Below, piece after piece: positions 10,305 through 19,898 of a DNA stretch of 64,000 bases. The notes beneath the pieces were generated by a model. That model had not been told where the DNA came from. It searched no databases and was given only the letters and a program-made list of their open reading frames with translations. Position numbers and translations under genes: made by a program. The stretch comes from Deinandra increscens subsp. villosa (lineage: Eukaryota > Streptophyta > Magnoliopsida > Asterales > Asteraceae), in NCBI GenBank assembly GCA_039602395.1, contig JBCNJP010000006.1, forward strand, positions 49,343,787 through 49,407,786, read 5' to 3'. Position 1 is the first letter of the stretch; the number at the start of each line of letters is the position of its first letter.

Positions 10305-11909
10305 TCACATCTTTAATTGAATCCCAGTCCATTTCGCTCCATCTTCTTGAACAGAAATGGACTCATGAATGGTAAAGGTGCCATCAGCTCTGTGAACATA
10401 AAAGAGCTTCTCCTCCTCTTCCCAAATGATAAACTTTATTTCACTGGTAGGCACTTCATCTTCTTCTTCTACTGAGTCACCATTTAAACTACTTCTGTAG
10501 AGCATTCCACATTCCAGCACAGTTGGCTCAGTGACAAGCCTTAACATGTGCTCAGCTCTTGAAGGATTCAAAATTTCTCTAAGTTTTAGAATGATGTCTG
10601 TCATCTGCAGCAGAGTAAGTTGTGAAGTGGCCTTGTGAACGTTTACAACTTGAGTTATGCCACTTGCCATAGTAAAGGTGAAATCAAATGTGGCTTCATC
10701 CACTGTCCAACCCACAATTTGTCTTTTACTGGGTGGAGCTTTTCTCTTTTGTCTTTGATTTCTTTTGCTCTTGGCATGCATCAGTTTCCTTTTTCTGACC
10801 AATCTTTCTTCATCAGAATCAACTGTAGATTCTGGCACAACAGGTCTCTTGCCTTTGTCAGATGAAGAAGGGCCAGCTTGGGCTTCAGTAGGTTTGGTGA
10901 TGGTGGTGGAGGGTTCATTGATGGTGAGAGGAGGAAGGGAGGTTTGTGAGGGTGGTTTACTGGCTTCAGGAGTTGGGCTAGAAGGTGGAGTGTAGAAACA
11001 AGAAACGATCTTACTACTGCATGCTTTGATCAAACGTAATGAAAACGGATGTAAATAAGAGAATTGTTATTGAATCACTTGAAGATACAATGAACTCTCT
11101 AGTTTCTCTCTCTAGAAACACACACAGAAAGGTGTAGAATGACAGAAGTTCTCAGTCGTCTCTTTTGCACATTCTAACACGAACCTATTTATAGTAAGTG
11201 ACATAGCACCCAGCGTACCAAACTGGTACGCCGGACCATATGATCCGCCGGACCATATGGTACGCCACCAACCAAATAGACACTACAACTCACTCTAAGA
11301 CATGCTCACATAGATACAATACACGAGACACTCATAGCATAGGAATATGCTCTAACATGGAGTAGGTGGGAAAATATCAGAAAAATTCATGGTAGGTAAA
11401 GGCTTCTTCTTGAAGGGAATGATGGGTGTAAAGTTGTCGGTTCTGTACTTGGGGTTGGCAAGCTTGGTGGCTACTTTCTTGGAGATGGAGGGTGGTTTGT
11501 AAGGTATGATGGCTAGTGACTGTAAGATAGATGGAACTGTTGTAGGCATTGGGTTTGGATTGTAAATAAATGAAGGTGGAGGTGGTACATCTGCAAAATC
11601 AATAGATTCAGGTTTAACATCAGCAGTTGTTGTACCTGAGATTAGCTCTGAAGGTGAAGGCATCACCAAATTAGGATTGACAGCAGCATTTTCTCCTTTC
11701 AGTTCATAGAATATTTCATCAATCAAGCTGCAAAGTCCCCTAACTCGCATCTGAGCTATCTCTTCCTCTCCCTTCAAATTTCTAATCACAAATGCCCTTT
11801 TTACCTTTTTCAGCAGTAGGTAATTCTCATCATTCTTTACCAGCTTGGTAGGCAATTGAGAAGCAATAGAGATTAGCCTTTGCCTATCAGCATCAGACAC
11901 TGCATCCAA
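10305..11909 (-). pseudogene. Element F env-position ORF, distal part, split by a solo LTR
   Basis: Two open stretches in the same frame (11909-11358 and 10990-10305) are separated by solo LTR G. LTR plus TSD is 372 bp, a multiple of three, so the frame is the same on both sides, but the LTR brings stops. The first stretch starts DAVSDADRQRLISIASQ and becomes proline-rich. The second has a Ser/Pro/Thr-rich stretch, a basic cluster (RKRKLMHAKSKRNQRQKRKAPPSKR, nuclear-signal-like) and a folded-looking end (QIVGWTVDEATFDFTF to the C-terminus). It probably once continued the 841-codon frame upstream, from which it is separated by a frameshift near 11920. No membrane segment is visible. Function unknown. 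Confidence 0.7.
10991..11357 (-). repeat. Solo LTR G (367 bp) inside the element F env-position ORF
   Basis: Starts TGTAGAAACA, ends CTCTAACA, and is flanked by a perfect 5-bp TSD TGGAG (10986-10990 and 11358-11362), the mark of a solo LTR left by LTR-LTR recombination. On the minus strand it has a TATA box CTATAAATAG (11194-11185). Upstream of it is a palindrome-rich island (11215-11270) built from GGTACGCC and CCGGACCATATG words. The same layout in E and F suggests a third SIRE-type family; minus strand is chosen from that layout. Confidence 0.88.
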
Positions 11910-11920
11910 ATTATAATCCT

Positions 11921-14446
11921 TCAGTCTCCAGTTGAAAGACCTAGTCTTACTACAGCCTCAGCTTCAGGAGTCTGAACCACCTGTTGAATGGTTTTTGGAG
12001 TATCAGTTTGAAGAGGTGTTTCCGCTTGAACTTGTTCTGAGCTCCTTAAGGCTATCAAAGTTTCGGCTATATCTTCTGCTCCTTCACTCCTGTGTTCTTC
12101 CGGTTGAACTTCTGGTTGAAGTTCCGGTTGAACTTCCGGTTGAACATGAATTTGCCCTTCAGTCACCAACTGAGGTTTGGTGACTTCAGGTTCTTTATCA
12201 ACTATTTCCAGTACCTCAGTTCCTTCTTCTTCACCGATCAAATTTTCATCTTCCCCTTCAGTCATTGTAGCAACTGCAATTGTTGCAGTGCTTTCTTCAA
12301 TATCGTGTGCTGCCTTGCTGGTGGAGGCAATATTTCCTACCACTTGATCACTGGCTCTTTCAGCCGGAAAAATGACATCCTTGAGGAGTGTCGTGATCAT
12401 GTTGATGTGCTCAGGGAGAGCACCAGCAACCAGCATGGATGACTGTACTAGTTCAGCAAGATTGGGGTCCTCAAAAGGAGAAATGGCAATCAGTTGACTA
12501 CATCTCATGTTTACCCAACAATCTTCAACTGAGAAGGGACTCACACCGATTCTTTGGCAAGCTGTGGCTCTGACTTCAGCCGGTATCCTTTGAACTTCTT
12601 CAATTTCTGTGATAACAGGTCTTGAGGGTAGCTTCTCCCCCAATTTGACAGTATCAGCTTCATCAGTTGCAGTAACTTCATCAGCATCTCTGATAGGGCT
12701 TGAAGGACCTGCTTCAGTTTGAATAGGATCAGTTTGAACCAATTTAGCAACAGTTGTGTTGAGACTTTCAACCTGTGCTTGTAGAGAAAGGTACAGTTTC
12801 GTCAATTCTGGTAGTGTATAACTGTCCTCAACTAGCTTTTTGCCAGTATCCTTGGACAAAACCAAACTATCAATCCGAGATTGATCAGCATTGGTACCCA
12901 TGGCTTCTTGGCACCAGGGATTCTCCTCATCTGTTTCAGCAGCCCTTGGTTCCAATAGAGGACTTCCAGGTGCTGATTTAGAGAAGATTGCCGCAAATTG
13001 GGTCTTATTGATGTTACTACTGACACCAAGATCCAGTAGGGATCCTTGGGCAGCAGCAGCCCTTTTTGCATGAATCTCTTCATGACTCCTGAGATTCACC
13101 TCCGGTGAGGAGTGGGGTTGCAGTGCTACAGGGTCCTGGCTTATCAGGATGTTCTCATGTAATGAGGCAGGTGAGTTAATAACACCTTCATTTAAGCCAA
13201 GATTGGGAGCACTGTCACTCCTTGGTGACAGGGGTTGTAGGGGTGAAACATGGTCAGATGGGGATGGTACATCTGCTTCTAATGACTCCCCCTCAACTGA
13301 AGGTTCATCCCTAAGAGAGAATCCCAATTTTACCAGTTTCCGCTTAGGCTTTTTGCCTTGGGCGGGGTTAGAAGCTTCGGGTTGGTTGGCGGTACTAGGT
13401 GGAGGAGACCTAGTCACCACATTTCTCTGTCTTTTGAATATGACAGGAGGTGAGTTGGATGAGGAGGTGGCAGTGGTAGTGTTTGTGGAAACTTTCCTCT
13501 TTTTGGATTGAAAGACTTTGAGAGAAGAGGAAGCTGGGATAGATGTGGGATCAGATGCTGTTAGGTCTACAGTTCTGTCATCTTGAGCATGGAGCTCAGT
13601 TGCTGCTACAGTTTCCGTTTGAACCTCTGCAGTAGCAGGTTCATCAGGAAACTGCCTTGGAGTTGGTAAGGGATAGTCAGTGTCCCTTCCAAGAAATACA
13701 GACGTGTTTAACGCAAGATTGGAAAAAGTTTTCTCATTCAGAAGTTTTTGATGCAAAATTGTACTAAGCCAAACTATTTGGGGGTACTCTTCTTTGAGAA
13801 TGTAAGTTAAAAATCTGGGATATACGTAAACATACTCAGGTTGGACATTTGATTTTAGGGCCTGAAAAGTGGGTTTTGAAAAGTTAAAATTTTCACCTTT
13901 TACCACAGCATAGAAGGCAGAGGCTTGTTCGCTTGCAAGCTCGTCAAATCCGCCTTTCTTTGGAGACAGGCATACCAGAATTGTGTGTGCCAAGAATCTC
14001 CATTTGTATGGTAATTGCCCTTTCTTGATGGTTCTGCTTGTCAGGGAACCACCATATCCAATATCTCTGAATAATCGGAGATATTTCTTGTGGTCAACCT
14101 CTTCGTATCCACCTTCATCCCTTAACTTCAACCAATTTCTTACTTTTGCTTTATCTATCTCCACATCTTTCCCTTGAACAGTTGACACAATTTTCTCACT
14201 ACCGTTTTCGCCTTCGGTAACCCTAGCATGAACCCAAAAGTCTTCCATCACTTCTTCGAAAATTTCGGCCGCAACAGTGAGCGCGTGATGAAGATGAGAC
14301 CTTTTGATGAAGTCAATCATGCCGTTGTAAACATCGATTTTGCTTGGTGGTTCTAGGTAAGCCACCAGGTTATGTTCTACTGGGAACTTGGAATCACCGA
14401 TTGGCTTCTTGCCACTCGCCTTCGCTTTGGGAGCCATTGTTGACAC
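11921..14446 (-). CDS. Long uninterrupted ORF of element F in the env position (841 aa)
   Basis: An intact 841-codon frame downstream of pol, where Sirevirus elements carry an env-like ORF. The N-terminal quarter (about residues 20-265) looks folded: VEHNLVAYLEPPSKIDVYNG, HALTVAAEIFEEVMEDFWVHA, KWRFLAHTILVCLSPKKGGFDEL, YPRFLTYILKEEYPQIVWL. This type of domain is common in hypothetical proteins of Asteraceae repeats (recollection, not searched). The remainder is low-complexity, rich in Ser, Pro, Glu, with a short helix around residue 560-580 (LTKLYLSLQAQVESLNTTVAKL) and a run of VQPE repeats near residue 780. I see no signal peptide or transmembrane segment, so 'envelope' is positional only. 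A frameshift at its 3' end cuts it from 10305-11909. Confidence 0.75.
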   Translation of the reverse strand: MSTMAPKAKASGKKPIGDSKFPVEHNLVAYLEPPSKIDVYNGMIDFIKRSHLHHALTVAAEIFEEVMEDFWVHARVTEGENGSEKIVSTVQGKDVEIDKAKVRNWLKLRDEGGYEEVDHKKYLRLFRDIGYGGSLTSRTIKKGQLPYKWRFLAHTILVCLSPKKGGFDELASEQASAFYAVVKGENFNFSKPTFQALKSNVQPEYVYVYPRFLTYILKEEYPQIVWLSTILHQKLLNEKTFSNLALNTSVFLGRDTDYPLPTPRQFPDEPATAEVQTETVAATELHAQDDRTVDLTASDPTSIPASSSLKVFQSKKRKVSTNTTTATSSSNSPPVIFKRQRNVVTRSPPPSTANQPEASNPAQGKKPKRKLVKLGFSLRDEPSVEGESLEADVPSPSDHVSPLQPLSPRSDSAPNLGLNEGVINSPASLHENILISQDPVALQPHSSPEVNLRSHEEIHAKRAAAAQGSLLDLGVSSNINKTQFAAIFSKSAPGSPLLEPRAAETDEENPWCQEAMGTNADQSRIDSLVLSKDTGKKLVEDSYTLPELTKLYLSLQAQVESLNTTVAKLVQTDPIQTEAGPSSPIRDADEVTATDEADTVKLGEKLPSRPVITEIEEVQRIPAEVRATACQRIGVSPFSVEDCWVNMRCSQLIAISPFEDPNLAELVQSSMLVAGALPEHINMITTLLKDVIFPAERASDQVVGNIASTSKAAHDIEESTATIAVATMTEGEDENLIGEEEGTEVLEIVDKEPEVTKPQLVTEGQIHVQPEVQPELQPEVQPEEHRSEGAEDIAETLIALRSSEQVQAETPLQTDTPKTIQQVVQTPEAEAVVRLGLSTGD

Positions 14447-14842
14447 AGATTTGGAGAATGTTGATGGTTAATCGGAAGTTTATCGGAGAGGGTTTGAGAG
14501 AAATTCAAGAGTAATTTCTGAGTGGGGTTGAGAGAAATGGGGAAACTGACGGTAAATTAGGGCTTTTTACCTTTTCGGTGCTGACGTGGAGGAGAGAGGT
14601 TAAAAATCGACGGTTTAGTGACTGATGAGACAGGTGCTTTATGGGTTATACGGTACAACTGGTTAAAGCATGTCCTTATCTAAAAGTTAATTTACTGAAA
14701 CCTCGGATTTAAAACAGTTAAAAACTTAATGGGTAAATAAATGAGTATCCGCTTAGAGAATTGTGCCTTCCGGATAACTAAATGAGACTTTGACTTTGTT
14801 GACCCGGAAGTTCGAGCGGAACCCATTTTCTCCTTTATTTTA
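14447..14842. other. Element F spacer upstream of the env-position ORF
   Basis: Noncoding stretch between the start of the long ORF and the Pack-MULE-like insertion. On the sense (minus) strand it would hold the leader or splice acceptor for the extra ORF. No convincing promoter or gene is visible. Confidence 0.5.
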
Positions 14843-16021
14843 GGAAAATTGGAATAAAATAATCCCAACTTTTTGATATTGGCCTTCAATAATCCCACTT
14901 TTCAATATAACACACAATGGTCCCAACTTTTCACTTAATTATTTAAAATGGTCCCGCCGTTTAAAAAACTAACACCGTTAGTTTTTAATCCTAGTTGGCG
15001 CTGACGTGACGCTGACTTGTATTTTTCTTTTTTTTTCCTTTTTTTTAATGTTCTAATAATCCACATCATTTAAGTTTAAAAAAAAAACTTGGTACGAGGC
15101 TTCATGTTCTAATCATCCCTTTTACTAACCCTAATTACGTCCGCAAGAAAGAACGCATGATCCTCCTCACGAATCTTCCTGTTCGAACCCAAATAGGCTA
15201 TTTCGATCCACAATTCTTCCTATTTCCTTTGTCCGATGACTTTCCTCTTCTCTGTGAACTTCAATTTTGGTGGGAGTAAGGACTGTGCTCGCCGGCGGCA
15301 CGTCGGCCGTTCTCGTGAACAGTAGTTCTCAGATTTCGGAAGCTTCCAGAACCTCTCAATCTGGCGGAGCGTTTTTAACTATGATGATCGGGAATCAGAT
15401 ACCTCTAGGTAAGTACAGCCTCGTCGACTCGTCTCCACCGGCGAATCTCATGGTTGCGTCATCGGCCGGAGACGATGAACAGGGTTTCTCGGTGATGCCG
15501 TCATCTAACATATCAACAGTTTCGATGAGTTTTCGTTGCAGCAATGGAACCTTAAATAAAATCGTTAATTGGAGAATTGATCGGCGATCGTAGCTAGGGG
15601 ACTACTTTTTGGAGTTAAGTTTAATCTTCATATCTTTATTTTCTAGCTTAAATGAGTTTTGTACTTTGATTTCCGTTTTGCTGGAAAGATCACGGTGAAA
15701 TTTAGACGGCGGACGGATATTTTATTTTTTCCGGGAAAGAGGATAATGGGGGAAGATAGGTACACGTTATTTTTTTTATTATTAAAAAAACTTAAATGAT
15801 GTGGATAATTAAAACATTTAAAAAAAGAAAAAAAATGAAAAGTATAAGTCAGCGCCACGTCAGCGCCAACTAGGATTAAAAACTAACGGTGTTAGTTTTT
15901 CAAACGGCGGGACCATTTTAAATAATTAAGTGAAAAGTTGGGACCGTTGTGAGTTATATTGAAAAGTGGGATTATTGTAGGCCAATATCAAAAAGTTGGG
16001 ATTATTTTATTCCAATTTTCC
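14843..16021. mobile_element. Pack-MULE-like element (1179 bp, long TIRs, 9-bp TSD)
   Basis: Terminal inverted repeats of roughly 240 bp (14843 to about 15090, and about 15780 to 16021) begin GGAAAATTGGAATAAAATA and are nearly perfect. The flanks are a perfect 9-bp duplication TTTATTTTA (14834-14842 and 16022-16030), as produced by Mutator-superfamily transposases. The centre (15120-15720) is clearly richer in G+C, has codon-like sequence and is unlike the surrounding retroelement. It looks like a captured gene fragment. There is no transposase. The insertion lies in noncoding sequence of element F between pol and the extra ORF. Confidence 0.9.
15267..15593 (+). CDS. Open frame in the captured segment of the Pack-MULE-like element (108 aa)
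   Basis: ATG at 15267 to TAG at 15591-15593. The product is rich in Ser, Gly, Ala and Val (SSSQISEASRTSQSGG, SSPPANLMVASSAGDDEQ). I recognise no domain. G+C-rich composition and GT-like junctions (GGTAAG near 15408) suggest host exon or intron sequence captured from elsewhere; the reading frame may therefore be accidental. Whether it is transcribed cannot be told from sequence. Confidence 0.35.
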   Translation: MVGVRTVLAGGTSAVLVNSSSQISEASRTSQSGGAFLTMMIGNQIPLGKYSLVDSSPPANLMVASSAGDDEQGFSVMPSSNISTVSMSFRCSNGTLNKIVNWRIDRRS

Positions 16022-16378
16022 TTTATTTTAAAAACAAAAATTCTTCCGTCTGAACATCAAGCGGACAAATTTTCCGCTTGAAAGAATTGTTTTCAAAATA
16101 ACATTTCCACATCATTTTTAAAGCATTTTTCCGGTTGAAATTCACCCGGTGAATTTCAAAAGCGGTCTTCTCAGGTTGAACCTGAACTTGAACCGGAAAT
16201 CCAAAGCACGTGATTTTTGAAAATTTGTGTTATTTATTCATAGTTTTAATAGCAGTTGCTGACTATGAACTGAGATATTATTTGATTAACACAAAAGATT
16301 TTCATTTTCCTTTTCTTTTTGTATCAAGAGACGGGCTCTTGAGCACATGTCTCTCTTTTATTAGAATTGTGAAAAGAC
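16022..16378. other. Element F noncoding stretch downstream of pol
   Basis: Begins with the second copy of the 9-bp TSD. It holds a dense set of the F signature words (TTCCGTCTGAAC, CAAGCGGA, TTCCGCTTGAA, CCGGTTGAA, AACCGGAA) between 16040 and 16200. The rest is AT-rich. No gene. Confidence 0.6.
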
Positions 16379-19300
16379 TTATTCAAAGTTCATCATCCCA
16401 ATGGCTGTGATGAGGTAGAAAAACCTAGACTCATCAAAGGCTTTTGTAAACAAATCTGCCAATTGATGATCAGTGTGAACTTTGAATAGTTTAATTAAAT
16501 GCTTTTCTGCACAGTCTCTAATAAAATGATACCTTATGTCGATGTGTTTGGTCTTGGAGTGCTTCACTGGATTGTTGATGATTGAGATGGCACTGTTGTT
16601 GTTTGCAAGAATAGGAGTTTCCATGAATGTGATCCCATAGTCAAGCATTTGGTTTTGGATCCAAAGGACTTGACTACAGCAACTTGAAGCGGCAATATAC
16701 TCAGCTTCTGCAGTTGAAGTGGAAACACAAGTTTGCTTCTTGCATTGCCAGGAGACAAGTCTTTCTCCCAGAAATTGACATCCTCCTGATGTTGATTTCT
16801 TATCTATATCACATCCTCCATAATCACTGTCTGTGAATGCTTTGAAAGAGAAGTCAGAGTTCTTGGGATACCACAAACCCAGTTTTGGTTGCCCCTTCAG
16901 GTACTTGAAAATTCTCTTAACAGCTAGCATATGTGACGCCTTTGGTGAGGACTGATATCTAGCACATAAGCAAACACTGAACATGATGTCAGGTCTGCTA
17001 GCAGTGAGATACATCAGGGAGCCTATCATAGCTCTGTACAGGTGCACATCTACTGGCTTGCCACTTAAGTCATTGGTTAACTTGTGGGAAGTAGAAATGG
17101 GAGTTTTGGCACTTGAACAGGCTAGCATGTCAAATCTCTTTAGCATGTCTTGGATGTACTTTGATTGGTTCAGAAAGACACCATCTGCAGTTTGCTTCAC
17201 TTGCAACCCTAAGAAGAATGTTAATTCTCCCATGGAGCTCATTTCAAATTTCGACTGCATCAAATTTTCAAATTCCTTGCACAAGACAATATTAGAGGAA
17301 CCAAAAATAATATCATCAACATAAATTTATACCATCAACATGTCATTACCAACAGTTTTAACAAAAAGTGTTTTGTCAATAGCTCCTCTCCTGTAGCCAT
17401 TCTCTAGAAGATAGTTAGAAAGAGTTTCATACCAGGTTCTAGGTGCTTGTTTGAGACCATACAGAGCTTTAATCAGCTTGCACACCTTGTTAGGATGGTG
17501 AGGGTCTTCAAAACCAGGAGGTTGTTTGACATATACTTCTTGTTCCAGGAGGCCATATAGGAAAGCACTTTTCACATCCATTTGGAACACTTGGAAGTAT
17601 TTGAATGCAGCATAGGCTAAGAAGATTCGGATTGCTTCTAACCTGGCTACTGGTGCAAAGACTTCATCATAATCAATGCCTTCTTCCTGTACATAGCCTT
17701 GCACAACCAATCTTGCTTTGTTCTTTATGACAATTCCCCTATCATCTTTCTTGTTTCTGAAAACCCACTTTGTTCCAATTGGTTCTGCTCCATCAGGCAG
17801 ATCTACCAATTCCCAAACTTTTTGCTTGTTGATCTGAAATAATTCTTCCTGCATTGCCTTTACCCAGCTGTTGTCTTCCAAGGCATCTACTACCTTCTTG
17901 GGTACTTCTTGAGACAAAAATGCAGCATGCAAACAAATGTTTGCATTTGCAGATCTGCTCCTTGTCACAGGAGCTGAAGCTTCTCCAATAATATTTCCTG
18001 CTGGATGATTTCTGTTGATTCTTCTATCGATGAACATAGGAAATTCATGGCTTCTTCCATTTGAGGGTATGTTGAGCTGAGGAAGTCGATGATCAAATTC
18101 AACAGTTTCAAATTGTGACACAGGATTTGAGACTCCAACTGATTCATGAGAATTGATGTCTGAATTGTAGATCAGATGCTCTAAACTAAGCTCATTTGAA
18201 GTGCTATCATTTGAGTTTTCAGCTTCATTTGACCCTGATTCAGTATTCCCTTCAGTTTCTGAAATTTGGTGTTCCGGTTGAACTTGATCTGGAGAAACTG
18301 GTTCAGCTTGAACTTCGACTCGAAAAATTTCTTCTTCAATTTGAATTATTTCAGTCAATCTCTTGTCATTTCTTGGGAAGATAGGTTGAGAGCTCATGGA
18401 AGAGAAAAAGATTGACTTCTCATTTGCAGTTAGATTACTCTTCCAATGCTCATTAGCAGACCTATAAGAATTTGGTTCCTGCACTAAAGAGCTTACAGGC
18501 TTATCAACATTTATGTTGAAAGCAGTAGTTAGTGCATCAATATCAAATAACCAACTGGGCTGAGACTTAAAATTTTTGGGAGATTTTTCATTGAAAGATA
18601 CATTTATGGTTTCCTCAACAATCTTAGTTCTCTTGTTGTATACTCTGTATGCTTTTGACACACCTGAGTATCCAACAAAATAACCTTCATCTGCCTTTTC
18701 AGCAAATTTAGGCAAGGATTCATTGGTTATTAAGATAGTGACAGGACAACCAAATGGCTTAAAGAAGTAGATATTTGGCTTCCTTTTTCTCCAAAGCTCA
18801 TAAGGTGTTTTGTTCTTTCCCTTGACAATTAAGATCCTGTTTTGGACATAACAGGCAGTATTTACTGCTTCTACCCAAAATATCACAGGGAGCTTGGAGT
18901 CTGCTAACATGGATCTAGCAGCTTCAATCAATGTCCTATTTCTCCTTTCAGCAACACCGTTTTGCTGTGGAGTTCTAGGAGCACTGAATTGTCTCACAAT
19001 ACCCTTTTCCTCACAAAATGAATTCAGAATATGATTTTTAAATTCTGTGCCATTGTCACATCTGATTGTTTTGACCTTGAGATTTGATTGATTTTCTAAA
19101 TTAATTACAAGAGTTTTCATCAATTCAGCAGTTTCATCTTTTGTTTTAAGAAAGAAAACCCAAGTATACCTTAAAAAATCATCAATTATCACAAAACAGT
19201 ATGACCTTTTTCGTAAACTCATTACTCTAGTTGGACCAAACAAATCCATGTGCAAAAGCTCTAGAGGTTTTGCAATAGAAGACTCAACCTTTGGCTTAAA

Positions 19301-19885
19301 AGAGGTTCTGTGTTGCTTGCCCTTGAGACATGGCACACAGTTTTCAGAACATGCAAAATGCTTGTTAGGAAGACCCTTAACCAAGTCAAGATTCACAATT
19401 CTGTTCATGTTTTTGTAGTTCACATGACCTAACCTTCTATGCCATAGATCAGATTCATCAACTGAGGCTTTGGATACAAAGCAAGTAGTGCCACATGAGG
19501 GTGTAGCAACTGACATATCCAAAATGTATAGTCCATCTCTCCTGGGTGCCTTAAGCATTATAAGTTCATCAGGAATTTTGACACCAGGTTTGAGGACTAT
19601 GGTCTCTTTCTCATTAAACATTAAATTCAAATTCTTGTCACACATTTGTGAGACACTGAGCAGGTTGAAATTTAATGTATCAACAAAATTGACTCTATCA
19701 AATTTTACCAGTCCATTTGTCACATCACCTTGTGCTATGATATGGCCTTTTGTGCTTCCAAAGGCAACTGGTCCTCCATTGATTCTTTTTGTGTTTTCCA
19801 GAATGTGCTTATTCCCTGTCATGTGGCAAGTGCATCCACTGTCAACTACCCATAGGCTATTTTGGCCTTTATTTGGCACCTGCAC
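16379..19885 (-). pseudogene. pol: Element F pol: Copia protease-integrase-RT-RNase H with one nonsense codon
   Basis: A single frame of 1169 codons with one in-frame TAA at 17327-17329. Domains in order: protease (WVVDSGCTCHMTG, D-S-G triad), GAG-pre-integrase zinc module (LWHRRLGHVN...CVPCLKGKQH), integrase core (LLHMDLFGP, IRCDNGTEF, QQNGVAERRNRTL: D, D, E present), RT (KARLVVQGYVQEEGIDYDEVFAPVAR, DVKSAFLYG, ALYGLKQAPR, and intact YVDD just after the stop), and RNase H (SDYGGCDIDKKSTSG, STSTAEAEYIAAS, HIDIRYHFIRDC). The stop fits a single C-to-T change of a Gln codon. RNase H has NNNSA where DN-SA is usual. The protein order IN before RT defines Copia. Confidence 0.93.
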
Positions 19886-19898
19886 ACATCAGAATTGA

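Noticed and set aside
17328..17329. The TAA in element F pol as a programmed readthrough site
   Set aside because: It lies within the RT domain just before the YVDD box, which is not a polyprotein boundary; a C-to-T mutation of a Gln codon is simpler.
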